Assembly: GCA_043803805.1 (NCBI GenBank)
Contig: JAZDJP010000061.1
Span: 1 to 12,045, forward strand
Direction of reading: 5' to 3'
From: JAZDJP01 sp043803805
GTDB lineage: Bacteria > Planctomycetota > JAZDJP01
DNA: 12,045 nucleotides
The position numbers were made by a program, and so were the translations under genes. Every line of letters begins with the position of its first letter. Position 1 is the stretch's first letter. The notes beneath the pieces are model-generated. The model did not search any database. It was not told where the DNA came from and saw only the letters and a list, made by a program, of their open reading frames with translations. Below are positions 1 to 6,241 of this stretch, piece by piece.

Positions 1-1
1 T

Positions 2-142
2 GAGGCGCCCGAGGCGGAGAACCCGGTGGAGACCCTCCCGGTGTCGCTCGCCGTCGGGGCGGCGGACGCCGGTGGTGACTCCGGTGGTGGGGGCGGCGGA
101 GGTGGCGGCGGCGGGTGCTTCCTCGGCGGGCTTCGGCGGTAG
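2..142 (+). CDS. C-terminal end of an unidentified protein with poly-Gly/Cys tail (partial)
   Basis: An open frame enters from the left edge and ends at TAG 140-142, giving 46 residues. It begins with an acidic, proline-bearing stretch (EAPEAENPVETLP), then a small-residue linker, then eleven consecutive glycines, then CFLGGLRR and the stop. A long glycine run followed by Cys-Phe-Leu/Ile resembles the glycine-rich C-termini of some exported or surface proteins, but the usual continuation after CF(I/L) is absent and no membrane segment follows. The other two forward frames are more arginine-rich or run through the same glycine-coding repeats without a recognisable motif, so this frame is preferred. 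The function is unknown. If the tRNA fragment at 310-359 marks an integration boundary, this gene would lie on the inserted side. Confidence 0.45.
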   Translation, partial: EAPEAENPVETLPVSLAVGAADAGGDSGGGGGGGGGGGCFLGGLRR

Positions 143-309
143 CGGCGGGGGTCCGGGTGGCACGGCCTTCGGCATAGTTGCCTGACACGCTCTTGGGCCG
201 GTCAGGACATGATGCACGAACGATACAGGGGGTTGCATGCCATTCCAGCCCTCATATCACGCCGAGGAAGATAACCCTCAACCTGAACAAGAGTTATGCG
301 CAACGGCCC
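143..309. other. Gene-free stretch between the partial gene and the tRNA fragment
   Basis: No convincing gene is seen here. A 6-bp inverted repeat (CCTGAC 181-186, GTCAGG 201-206, 14-base loop) lies 38 bases after the partial gene's stop but has no T-run, so it is a weak terminator candidate at best. Bases 237-300 are only about 50% G+C, visibly lower than the neighbouring genes, which fits foreign or decayed DNA. A 68-codon frame starting at 237 runs through the tRNA fragment and is not credible as a gene. Confidence 0.4.
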
Positions 310-359
310 CCGGATTCTTAATCGGCGGGTCCGGGGTTCGAATCCCCGCAGGCGCACCA
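310..359 (+). pseudogene. 3' half of a tRNA-Lys(CTT)-like gene, 5' half missing
   Basis: Reading back from an encoded CCA (357-359): discriminator A356, acceptor 3' strand CAGGCGC 349-355, T arm 332-348 (CGGGG/CCCCG stem, loop TTCGAAT), variable loop GGGTC 327-331 and anticodon loop TTCTTAA 315-321 with anticodon CTT (Lys). The expected 5' acceptor strand GCGCCTG is not found upstream, and there is no D arm. The anticodon stem (310-314 with 322-326) has two mismatches, G-G and C-C. It is therefore not a functional tRNA. The likely origin is the 3' copy left when an element integrated into a tRNA gene, which would place the element and the full tRNA to the left. Recombinational decay is an alternative. 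The T arm and 3' acceptor strand are certain; the origin is inference. Confidence 0.65.
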
Positions 360-416
360 AATTGTCCGGAATGCTTCGTCGGCTTCGTCCTTCGTGTCTC
401 GCCTTGCGGATTTCCG

Positions 417-446
417 TTGCGCCCCCCCCCCGTCGGCCGCTAGGAT
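417..446 (+). promoter_or_regulatory. Candidate hpnH promoter with a ten-C run in the spacer
   Basis: TTGCGC (417-422) and TAGGAT (441-446) are separated by 18 bases, most of them a run of ten C residues (422-431). Each hexamer matches the sigma70 consensus at four of six positions. Transcription would start near 453, leaving a leader of about 55 bases before the hpnH start at 508. It is weak on sequence alone; the position and the absence of a better candidate are the main support. Confidence 0.3.
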
Positions 447-470
447 GGAATCGGTCGGTTTTTTCCGCGA

Positions 471-498
471 TTCACGAATCACGGTCCACGAGTCACGG
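471..498 (+). repeat. Two tandem 14-mers just upstream of hpnH
   Basis: TTCACGAATCACGG (471-484) is followed directly by TCCACGAGTCACGG (485-498), identical at 12 of 14 positions. The first copy overlaps a perfect dyad, GATTC-AC-GAATC, at 469-480. The pair lies between the candidate promoter and the hpnH start, where it could act as an operator or be a fragment of a dispersed repeat family. AATCG 449-453 can also pair with CGATT 468-472 and CGG 456-458 with CCG 465-467 around a T6 loop, giving a leader hairpin. Confidence 0.55.
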
Positions 499-507
499 TT
501 TCCACCC

Positions 508-1551
508 ATGCCCGTACCGTTGAAGCAATCCCTGCGCATCGCGTCCTACATCCTGCGCCAGAAGGCCCGTGGGAACCGGCGGTATCCGTTGGTGCTCATG
601 CTCGAGCCGCTGTTCCGGTGCAACCTCGCCTGCCCCGGGTGCGGGAAGGTCCAGTACCCCGAGGAGATTCTCCAGAAACGCCTGTCGGCGGAGGAATGCG
701 TCGCCGCCGCCGGGGAGTGCGGCGCGCCGGTGGTGTCCATTCCCGGAGGGGAGCCGCTGGTCCATCCGGAAATTGATGTCATCGTGAAGGAGCTCATTGC
801 GAAGAAATTTTTCGTCTACCTCTGCACGAACGCGATTCTTCTGGAACGCAACCTCGGCCGGTTTTCCCCCACGCCCTACCTGTCGTTCAGCGTCCATCTC
901 GACGGCATGGGCGAGCGGCACGACCGGCTTGTGAACCGGCCGGGCGTGTTCGATACCGCCGTCCGCGCCATCCGCGCGGCCCGGGCCGCCGGGTTCCGGG
1001 TGAACACGAACACCACCCTTTTCGCGGGCGCCGACCCGGACGAGACGGCGGATTTTTTTGATTTTCTCATGTCGCTCGGGGTGGAAGGGATGACCGTCTC
1101 CCCCGGCTACCATTATGAAAAGGCCGCCGCCCGGGAGAATTTCCTGGATCGCCGGCGCACCCGCGAACTGTTCCGGGAGGTGTTCCGCCGGTGGCGGAAA
1201 TCCTGGAAATTCAACCAGTCGCCGCTGTTCCTGGATTTCCTGGCGGGAAACCGCGCGTATCGGTGCACCCCGTGGGGCAGTCCCACCCGCAACGTTTTCG
1301 GCTGGCAGAAGCCGTGTTACCTGCTGGCCGACGGCCACGTCCCGACGTATCGGGAGTTGCTGGACACCACGGACTGGGAGCGTTGCGGCGCGGGGCGGGA
1401 CCCCCGTTGCGCCGACTGCCTGATGCACTGCGGCTACGAGCCCTCCGCGGTGAATGACATTTTCTCCAGCCCCCGGGCGATGCTCCGGGCGGCGCGGGTG
1501 ACGTTTTCCCCGGGGACGCTGGTGTCCTCCCGCGGCATCCTTCAGGAATGA
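508..1551 (+). CDS. hpnH: Hopanoid biosynthesis radical SAM protein HpnH (adenosylhopane synthase)
   Basis: Of 347 residues, this is a radical SAM enzyme that joins the 5'-deoxyadenosyl group to a C30 hopene to make adenosylhopane, the first step of side-chain extension of bacteriohopanepolyols. The 4Fe-4S motif CNLACPGC (C38, C42, C45) sits inside the HpnH-typical MLEPLFRCNLACPGCGK context. GGEPL follows near residue 90, and a cysteine-rich C-terminal part (CTPWG, CYLL, CADCLMHCGYEP) is characteristic of the family. The frame is open further upstream to 394 or 445, but those extensions translate the C-run and the 14-mers; MPVPLKQSLR matches the usual HpnH N-terminus. No clear Shine-Dalgarno sequence precedes it. 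hpnG starts 7 bases after the stop. The squalene-hopene cyclase that supplies the substrate is not in the window. Confidence 0.93.
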   Translation: MPVPLKQSLRIASYILRQKARGNRRYPLVLMLEPLFRCNLACPGCGKVQYPEEILQKRLSAEECVAAAGECGAPVVSIPGGEPLVHPEIDVIVKELIAKKFFVYLCTNAILLERNLGRFSPTPYLSFSVHLDGMGERHDRLVNRPGVFDTAVRAIRAARAAGFRVNTNTTLFAGADPDETADFFDFLMSLGVEGMTVSPGYHYEKAAARENFLDRRRTRELFREVFRRWRKSWKFNQSPLFLDFLAGNRAYRCTPWGSPTRNVFGWQKPCYLLADGHVPTYRELLDTTDWERCGAGRDPRCADCLMHCGYEPSAVNDIFSSPRAMLRAARVTFSPGTLVSSRGILQE

Positions 1552-1558
1552 GCCGATC

Positions 1559-2299
1559 ATGATCCCCGTGGATATCCTTGTGTTTGCGGCCCTCCGGCGG
1601 GAACTGAGGGGCTTTCTGCGACGCAAGTCCGCCAATCTCCGCCGGGTGGACGCGCGGACGTGGATGGGCATTTTCGGGCCGCACCAGGCGGTTTTTTGCA
1701 TCACGGGGGTGGGGGCCGAGGCGGCCCGATTCGCGAGCGAGAAGATCATGGCCCGTTTCAAGGCATCGTTCGTGGTATCCGTCGGGTTCGCCGGGGGGCT
1801 GGCGCCGGGGCTGGCGACCGGGACGCTGGTCGTGGCGCGGGAAACCGGAGTGATCGGGGCGGACGGATTCCGTCCGTCAGGGAACGGGCGCATCACCGAC
1901 GAGGTGCGGAAGATCCTCGCGCGGGGGTTCTCCGCGGTTCACGAGGGGCGGCTCGTGAGCGTGTCGGCGCCGGTCTTCACCCCCGCGAACAAGGCATCCC
2001 TCCGGGAGTCGGCCGGGGCGGACGCCGTGGACATGGAGAGCGCGGCGCTGGCCGGGCTCATGAAGGAATGCGGGATCCCTTTTGCCGCGGTGAGGGCCGT
2101 TCTCGACGAGACGGGAGACGATCTGTCCCGCCTCGGCGCGGCCTGGCGGCGGTACGGGCCGTTTCCGGCGCGGCGGATGGGTCTCCTCCGGGCGGTGTTG
2201 GCGGATCCGGGCCTCGTCCCGGTCTTGTGGGGATTGCGGAAGAAGGAACGGATCGCGGCGGAAATTCTGGGACGATTTATCGAAGACCTGGTGACGTAG
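1559..2299 (+). CDS. hpnG: Hopanoid-associated nucleoside phosphorylase HpnG
   Basis: Of 246 residues, in the PNP/UDP phosphorylase fold. HpnG removes adenine from adenosylhopane by phosphorolysis to give phosphoribosylhopane, the step after HpnH. Visible features are the N-terminal ILVFAALRREL strand, glycine-rich VGFAGGL (75-81) of the phosphate/ribose site, AVDMESAALA (156-165) with the ribose-binding Met-Glu, and a VRAVLDE segment (178-184) where nucleoside phosphorylases carry the base-contacting Asp. The gene follows hpnH by 7 bases with AGGA at 1544-1547 as a ribosome binding site, so the two are surely co-transcribed. Sequence alone cannot exclude a related phosphorylase such as MTA/SAH nucleosidase, but adjacency to hpnH makes HpnG by far the best reading. 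Confidence 0.88.
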   Translation: MIPVDILVFAALRRELRGFLRRKSANLRRVDARTWMGIFGPHQAVFCITGVGAEAARFASEKIMARFKASFVVSVGFAGGLAPGLATGTLVVARETGVIGADGFRPSGNGRITDEVRKILARGFSAVHEGRLVSVSAPVFTPANKASLRESAGADAVDMESAALAGLMKECGIPFAAVRAVLDETGDDLSRLGAAWRRYGPFPARRMGLLRAVLADPGLVPVLWGLRKKERIAAEILGRFIEDLVT

Positions 2300-2321
2300 G
2301 ACACGGAATAATCATATCACG

Positions 2322-2960
2322 ATGAATGCGCCGATTGCCATGTTCATGGCGGGATGGTATCACTTCTGGAAGTCCTGTGCCTGGCTGGCATTGTTTCTTC
2401 TTTTCCGGATCCGGGCCTTCGGCGTCCGGAACATCCCGCGGACGGGCGGGGCCATCATCGCCTCGAACCACCAGAGCTATCTCGATCCCATGATTTTGGG
2501 GTCCGGGCTCGCGCGGCGGATTTACTACATGGCGCGGGGGACCCTGTTCCACCCGCCGTTAATTTCGTGGTACCTCCATTCCGTCGGGGCGTTCCCGGTC
2601 CGGCCGGGAGAGGGGGATCGGGAGGCATTCCGAAATGCCCTGGGGATTCTGGCCGCCGGGCGGGTGCTTGTCATTTTCCCGGAGGGACATCGGTCGCGGG
2701 ACGGAAACCTCCTGCCCATGAAATCCGGCGTCGAGGTCATCGCGGAGCGCGCGGGGGTGCCGGTCATCCCGGCCTGGATTCACGGCGCCGGGAAAGCCTG
2801 GCCCAAGGGGCGGGTGTTCTTCCGGATGCGTCCGGTGCGGGTGGTGTACGGCCCGCCGATTCCCGTGGCGGGACGCGCCCGGGGGGAGGCGCTGGCCGAG
2901 ATCCGGGCGTGGATGGAAACGACACGGGCGGGGCTGGAACGAAAAGGCGGCCCGGAATGA
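2322..2960 (+). CDS. plsC: 1-acyl-sn-glycerol-3-phosphate acyltransferase (PlsC family)
   Basis: Of 212 residues. It has the four acyltransferase motifs in order: NHQSYLD with catalytic His50 and Asp55, FPVRPGEGDREAF (91-103), FPEGHRSRDG (119-128) where the usual EGTRS reads EGHRS, and VPVIPAWI (146-153). A hydrophobic stretch at about 15-30 should anchor it at the inner face of the cytoplasmic membrane. The family acylates lysophosphatidic acid to phosphatidic acid; the acyl donor and exact acceptor cannot be told from sequence. It starts 22 bases after hpnG, so it probably ends the hopanoid operon and links it to membrane lipid supply. The ribosome binding site is weak (AGGA lies about 20 bases upstream), so an internal start at Met7 or Met9 is possible. 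Confidence 0.88.
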   Translation: MNAPIAMFMAGWYHFWKSCAWLALFLLFRIRAFGVRNIPRTGGAIIASNHQSYLDPMILGSGLARRIYYMARGTLFHPPLISWYLHSVGAFPVRPGEGDREAFRNALGILAAGRVLVIFPEGHRSRDGNLLPMKSGVEVIAERAGVPVIPAWIHGAGKAWPKGRVFFRMRPVRVVYGPPIPVAGRARGEALAEIRAWMETTRAGLERKGGPE

Positions 2961-2991
2961 AGAAACGTGTCAGGGAATTCGACGTTGAATG

Positions 2992-3028
2992 GCGGGGGAT
3001 GTTCCGGGAATCCGCCCCCCGCGCTTTT
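2992..3028 (+). terminator. Candidate rho-independent terminator after plsC
   Basis: GCGGGGG (2992-2998) pairs perfectly with CCCCCGC (3016-3022) around a 17-base loop, followed by GC and TTTT (3025-3028) then a further T-rich patch. It lies between the plsC stop and the rpsA promoter, the right place to end the hpn operon. The loop is long and the T-run short, so efficiency is uncertain. Confidence 0.4.
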
Positions 3029-3051
3029 CGGTTTCGCCCGTCCTGTCTCCC

Positions 3052-3079
3052 TTGACTTTCCCTCCCGCGGACCTACAAT
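3052..3079 (+). promoter_or_regulatory. sigma70-type promoter of rpsA
   Basis: TTGACT (3052-3057) and TACAAT (3074-3079) are separated by 16 bases; each matches the consensus at five of six positions. It is one of the two strongest promoters in the window, as expected for an abundant ribosomal protein. Transcription should start near 3086, giving a leader of about 50 bases. Confidence 0.75.
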
Positions 3080-3090
3080 GCAACTCTTTT

Positions 3091-3118
3091 CCGGTCTAAT
3101 CGCCCCACGACCGGGGCG
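3091..3118 (+). promoter_or_regulatory. rpsA leader with two mutually exclusive hairpins
   Basis: Hairpin A pairs CCGGTC (3091-3096) with GACCGG (3109-3114). Hairpin B pairs CGCCCC (3101-3106) with GGGGCG (3113-3118). Both are perfect 6-bp stems sharing bases 3113-3114, so only one can form at a time. Hairpin B ends next to the purine-rich ribosome binding site GGGAGGG (3121-3127). S1 represses its own translation through leader structure in enterobacteria; a similar role here is inference. Confidence 0.4.
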
Positions 3119-3136
3119 GGGGGAGGGTTCTTCGTC

Positions 3137-4786
3137 ATGCTGGAAGCTGAAAAATACATGGTGAGCGAGGATCAGGTCGAGCGCGAAGTCGCCGAGATCT
3201 TCGAGCCTTTCGCCGGGGCCGACGTCAGCCAGTTCTACCAGACGTCCCTGGGGGCGTTCGAGGTCGGCTCGGTCATCAAGGGGAAGATTCTCGATCTCTC
3301 GGACAAGGACGTCCTGGTGGACATCGGCTACAAGTCCGCTGGCGTCATCTCCCGCGAGGATTTCCCCCCGGAGGAGGAGATCAAGCTCGGCGACGAAGTC
3401 GAGGTCGCCCTGGAATCCGTCGAGAACGAGGCGGGGATGGTGGTCCTTTCCCGCCGCAAGGCCCTGCGCGTGCGGGGATGGGAGAAGGTGGTTTCCGAGA
3501 AGCGCGAGGGCGACACCGTCGAGGGCATCGTCGTCCGCAAGATCAAGGGCGGGCTGCTCGTGGATATCGGCGGCGTCACGGTGTTTCTCCCCGCCTCCCA
3601 GGCCGGCGCCAAGCGCATGATGGATGTCGGCGAACTCCTCGGCCAGAAGATCGTCTGCAAGATCATCAAGATTGACGTCCCGAAGAAGAACATCGTGGTG
3701 TCGCGCCGCCAGCTCCTCGAGGAACAGCGGTCCAAGGACAAGACCCGGCTTCTGACGGAACTGCGCGTGGGCGAGATGCGCCGCGGCGTGGTGAAGAACC
3801 TCGCCGATTTCGGCGCGTTCATCGACCTGGGCGGGATTGACGGCCTTCTGCACATCACGGACATGAGTTGGGGCCGGATCGGTCACCCGTCGGAGAAACT
3901 CGGCATTGACGAGGAGGTGGAGGTCGTCATCCTCGCGGTGGACAAGGAGAAGGAGCGGGTGTCGCTGGGCCTCAAGCAGAAGACCGCGAGCCCCTGGGAG
4001 AGCGTCGAGGGCAAGTTCACCGCCGGAATGAAGATCAAGGGCACGGTCGTCAGCATCATGAACTACGGGTGCTTCGTCCGGATCGAGGACGGCATCGAGG
4101 GCCTGGTGCACATCTCCGAGATGTCCTGGACCAAGCGCGTGAATCACCCCTCCGAGCTCGTGGCGGTCGGCGAGACGATGGATGTGGTGGTCCTGGGCAT
4201 TAACAAGGAAAAGCGCGAGATTTCCCTGGGCATGAAGCAGGTGGAATCGAATCCCTGGGAGAAGATCCAGGAGAAATACCCGGTCGGGACGAAACTCAAG
4301 GGGCAGGTCCGGGCCCTCACCGACTACGGCGCCTTCATCGAACTCGAGGAAAATATTGACGGGCTCCTTCACGTCTCCGACATGTCGTGGACCAAGAAGG
4401 TGGCGCATCCCGGAGAGGTGGTCAAGAAGGGCGACGAACTCGAGGTGGTGGTCCTGGCCGTGGATCCGGAGAAGAAGCGCGTGGCCATCGGCGTGAAACA
4501 ACTGACGGAGGATCCGTGGGTGAAGGTCATCCCCGAGAAGTACAAGGAGGGGAGCGTCGTCACCGGGAAGGTCACCAAGGTCGCCGGCTTCGGGGTGTTC
4601 GTGGAACTGGAGAAGGACCTCGAGGGGTTGCTGCACATCTCGGAACTCTCCGCGGAGCGCGTGGGCAAGCCCGAGGACGTGGTCGCCGTCGGTCAGGACG
4701 TCACGGTCAAGGTCATTCGCCTGGAGATGGAGGAGCGGAAGATCGGGTTGTCGCTCAAGGGCGTGGCGGGCGAGGCCAAGGCGTAG
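3137..4786 (+). CDS. rpsA: 30S ribosomal protein S1
   Basis: Of 549 residues, close to the 557 of the Escherichia coli protein. Six S1 (OB-fold) RNA-binding repeats are visible at about 44-107, 125-192, 212-280, 297-367, 384-454 and 471-541. The last four carry the strongly conserved pattern GxVxx(I/L)xxYGxFVxL(E)..(I/L)xGLxHxS(D/E)MSW, while the first two are divergent, as in S1 where they bind the ribosome. The protein sits on the 30S subunit and holds and unfolds mRNA during initiation. The start at 3137 is favoured over Met8 (3158) because GGGAGGG lies 9 bases upstream of it. It has its own promoter and faces the HD-GYP gene tail to tail with only 10 bases between the stop codons and no visible terminator. 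Confidence 0.95.
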   Translation: MLEAEKYMVSEDQVEREVAEIFEPFAGADVSQFYQTSLGAFEVGSVIKGKILDLSDKDVLVDIGYKSAGVISREDFPPEEEIKLGDEVEVALESVENEAGMVVLSRRKALRVRGWEKVVSEKREGDTVEGIVVRKIKGGLLVDIGGVTVFLPASQAGAKRMMDVGELLGQKIVCKIIKIDVPKKNIVVSRRQLLEEQRSKDKTRLLTELRVGEMRRGVVKNLADFGAFIDLGGIDGLLHITDMSWGRIGHPSEKLGIDEEVEVVILAVDKEKERVSLGLKQKTASPWESVEGKFTAGMKIKGTVVSIMNYGCFVRIEDGIEGLVHISEMSWTKRVNHPSELVAVGETMDVVVLGINKEKREISLGMKQVESNPWEKIQEKYPVGTKLKGQVRALTDYGAFIELEENIDGLLHVSDMSWTKKVAHPGEVVKKGDELEVVVLAVDPEKKRVAIGVKQLTEDPWVKVIPEKYKEGSVVTGKVTKVAGFGVFVELEKDLEGLLHISELSAERVGKPEDVVAVGQDVTVKVIRLEMEERKIGLSLKGVAGEAKA

Positions 4787-4796
4787 ACGAATTGAT

Positions 4797-6197
4797 TTAG
4801 AACCCGTCCATGAGCTCCTTCTGAAGCGCCTTCCCGTCCAGCGCCCCCACCACCCGGAGCGTCCGATCCTCCAGGAGATTGACCTCGCGGGGCGGGATGA
4901 GCCGCTTTTCACGGGTGTCGTAGATGACATTCACGACGGGCCGGTCGTAAATCTCCTCGTTGGCCGCGACGACCCTCCCGATGCGGCCGTCGGAAAGCTC
5001 CACCCAGCTTCCGATCGGATAGAGGGAGATGTAGCAAAGGAAGGCCCGGATGACCTCCGGATCGAGTTTCCGCTTGTGCCCCATCTTGATGATCTCCTCC
5101 ATGGCGTGGTAGGGCAACCGCGCCTCCCGATAAGCCCGCGGCGAAATGAGGGCCTCGTAGACGTCCGCCACGGCCACGATGCGGGCGAACCGGTGGATGA
5201 GCGGTCCGACGCGCTGGCGGTTGTAGCCGCTGCCGTCCATCCGCTCGTGGGAATGGTAGGCGATCCACGGCGTGGAGGCGGGAATCCCCCGGAACCGCTG
5301 AAGAATGTCCAGCCCGCAGAAGGGATGCTTTTCGATTTCCCGCCGCTCGGACGGGGAGAGCCGGCCCGGCTTGAGGAGAATCTCCACCGGCACGCGGAGC
5401 ATCCCGACATCCTGAAGAAGCGCCCCGAACGCGACCTCAAGGACCTGTCCCGGCGCGTAATCCATGGCGGTCGCGATGTTGACCGCCAGGAGACACACGT
5501 TCACCGAGTGTCCGATGAGGTAGTCGTCGAGGGTCTTGAGATACACCAGGTTGAGGAGAAGATCCCGGTCCCCCAGGAGCGCCTTGATGGCCTGGCGGGC
5601 GATGCCGCCGACGGCCTCCCCCTCGATGGCCGTAAAGTCCGGGCGGGCGCGAATGACCTGGAAAATTTCACGCATCGCCCGGATGGCGTCGTGATGAAGG
5701 CCGATGTAGGACTCGACATCGCCCTTCTCGCGTTTGACCGGGCGCGGACGAACGTGTTCCCGCAGCCCCGGCCCCGACGGCCGGACATCCAGGCGTTCGG
5801 CCGCGACGACGCGGTCCATTTCCTGCGGCTGGATCTCCACCGCGGGATCGCGGATGATCCGTCCCTCGTCAAGCACGAGCTCCGGAATCTCCCGGATCCC
5901 CCCGCCGCCGAGGGCCCGGCGGTAGAACACCACCTGGTCCGTGCGGCCCTCGCGGGCGTTCTTCCGGATGTAGATGGTATCGCGGTAATACCCCCGCAGG
6001 CTGTTGACCTTGAAGAGGAGCTGGGGATCGGCCGGGTCAATGGCGAAGACCGTCCCGACCCCGCTCCGAAGGAGGGCGTCGAGGTGTCGCCGGGTGAGCG
6101 TTTCCCCGCTTTCGTGAAGGATCGTCCCGCTTTCGTGATACACGTTCTCGGCGAGCGTAACGGGGACCTGGAGATCCTTGACGGGAATCGGTCTCAT
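4797..6197 (-). CDS. HD-GYP domain protein with degenerate metal-site motifs
   Basis: Of 466 residues. The N-terminal part (1-55, PVKDLQVPVTLAENVY...GVGTVFAID) is the small domain often found before HD-GYP domains. A less conserved linker runs to about 190. The HD-GYP core spans about 220-385 and the C-terminal YPIGSWVEL segment (393-401) is typical. Active HD-GYP proteins hydrolyse cyclic di-GMP using His/Asp metal ligands. Here His230, Asp263, His291, His317-Glu318, Asp321 and Asp345 remain, but the HD pair reads Gln262-Asp263, HHE reads Ser316-His317-Glu318, and GYP reads GYN. It may be inactive, altered in metal content, or a nucleotide sensor. AAGGGAGGG (6210-6202) sits just before the start. 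It follows the ABC cluster by 44 bases and may be read through from it. Confidence 0.88.
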   Translation of the reverse strand: MRPIPVKDLQVPVTLAENVYHESGTILHESGETLTRRHLDALLRSGVGTVFAIDPADPQLLFKVNSLRGYYRDTIYIRKNAREGRTDQVVFYRRALGGGGIREIPELVLDEGRIIRDPAVEIQPQEMDRVVAAERLDVRPSGPGLREHVRPRPVKREKGDVESYIGLHHDAIRAMREIFQVIRARPDFTAIEGEAVGGIARQAIKALLGDRDLLLNLVYLKTLDDYLIGHSVNVCLLAVNIATAMDYAPGQVLEVAFGALLQDVGMLRVPVEILLKPGRLSPSERREIEKHPFCGLDILQRFRGIPASTPWIAYHSHERMDGSGYNRQRVGPLIHRFARIVAVADVYEALISPRAYREARLPYHAMEEIIKMGHKRKLDPEVIRAFLCYISLYPIGSWVELSDGRIGRVVAANEEIYDRPVVNVIYDTREKRLIPPREVNLLEDRTLRVVGALDGKALQKELMDGF

Positions 6198-6241
6198 GGC
6201 GCCCTCCCTTCATTTCATTTTCATATCGAAAAATCGGGGCG

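Noticed and set aside
181..206. Inverted repeat CCTGAC/GTCAGG as a terminator of the first partial gene
   Set aside because: It has only 6 bp, a 14-base loop and no T-run, so it is not strong enough to call.
394..507. Upstream extension of hpnH to starts at 394 or 445
   Set aside because: The added residues translate the C-run, hairpin and 14-mers and do not resemble HpnH; MPVPLKQSLR at 508 matches the family N-terminus.
493..1896. Long open frame antisense to hpnH and hpnG
   Set aside because: It is an arginine/proline/histidine-rich shadow typical of high-GC third-position bias, with no motif; the + strand genes are certain.
3113..3127. G-quadruplex at the rpsA ribosome binding site
   Set aside because: Only three separated G-runs of three or more are present, so a canonical four-run quadruplex is not supported; the runs are explained by hairpin B and the ribosome binding site.
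4787..4796. Bidirectional terminator between rpsA and the HD-GYP gene
   Set aside because: The 10-base gap contains no inverted repeat or T-run, and none is obvious in the flanking codons.
2780..4930. 716-codon open frame antisense to rpsA
   Set aside because: Repetitive Leu/Asp/His composition mirrors the S1 repeats on the other strand; no domain is recognisable.
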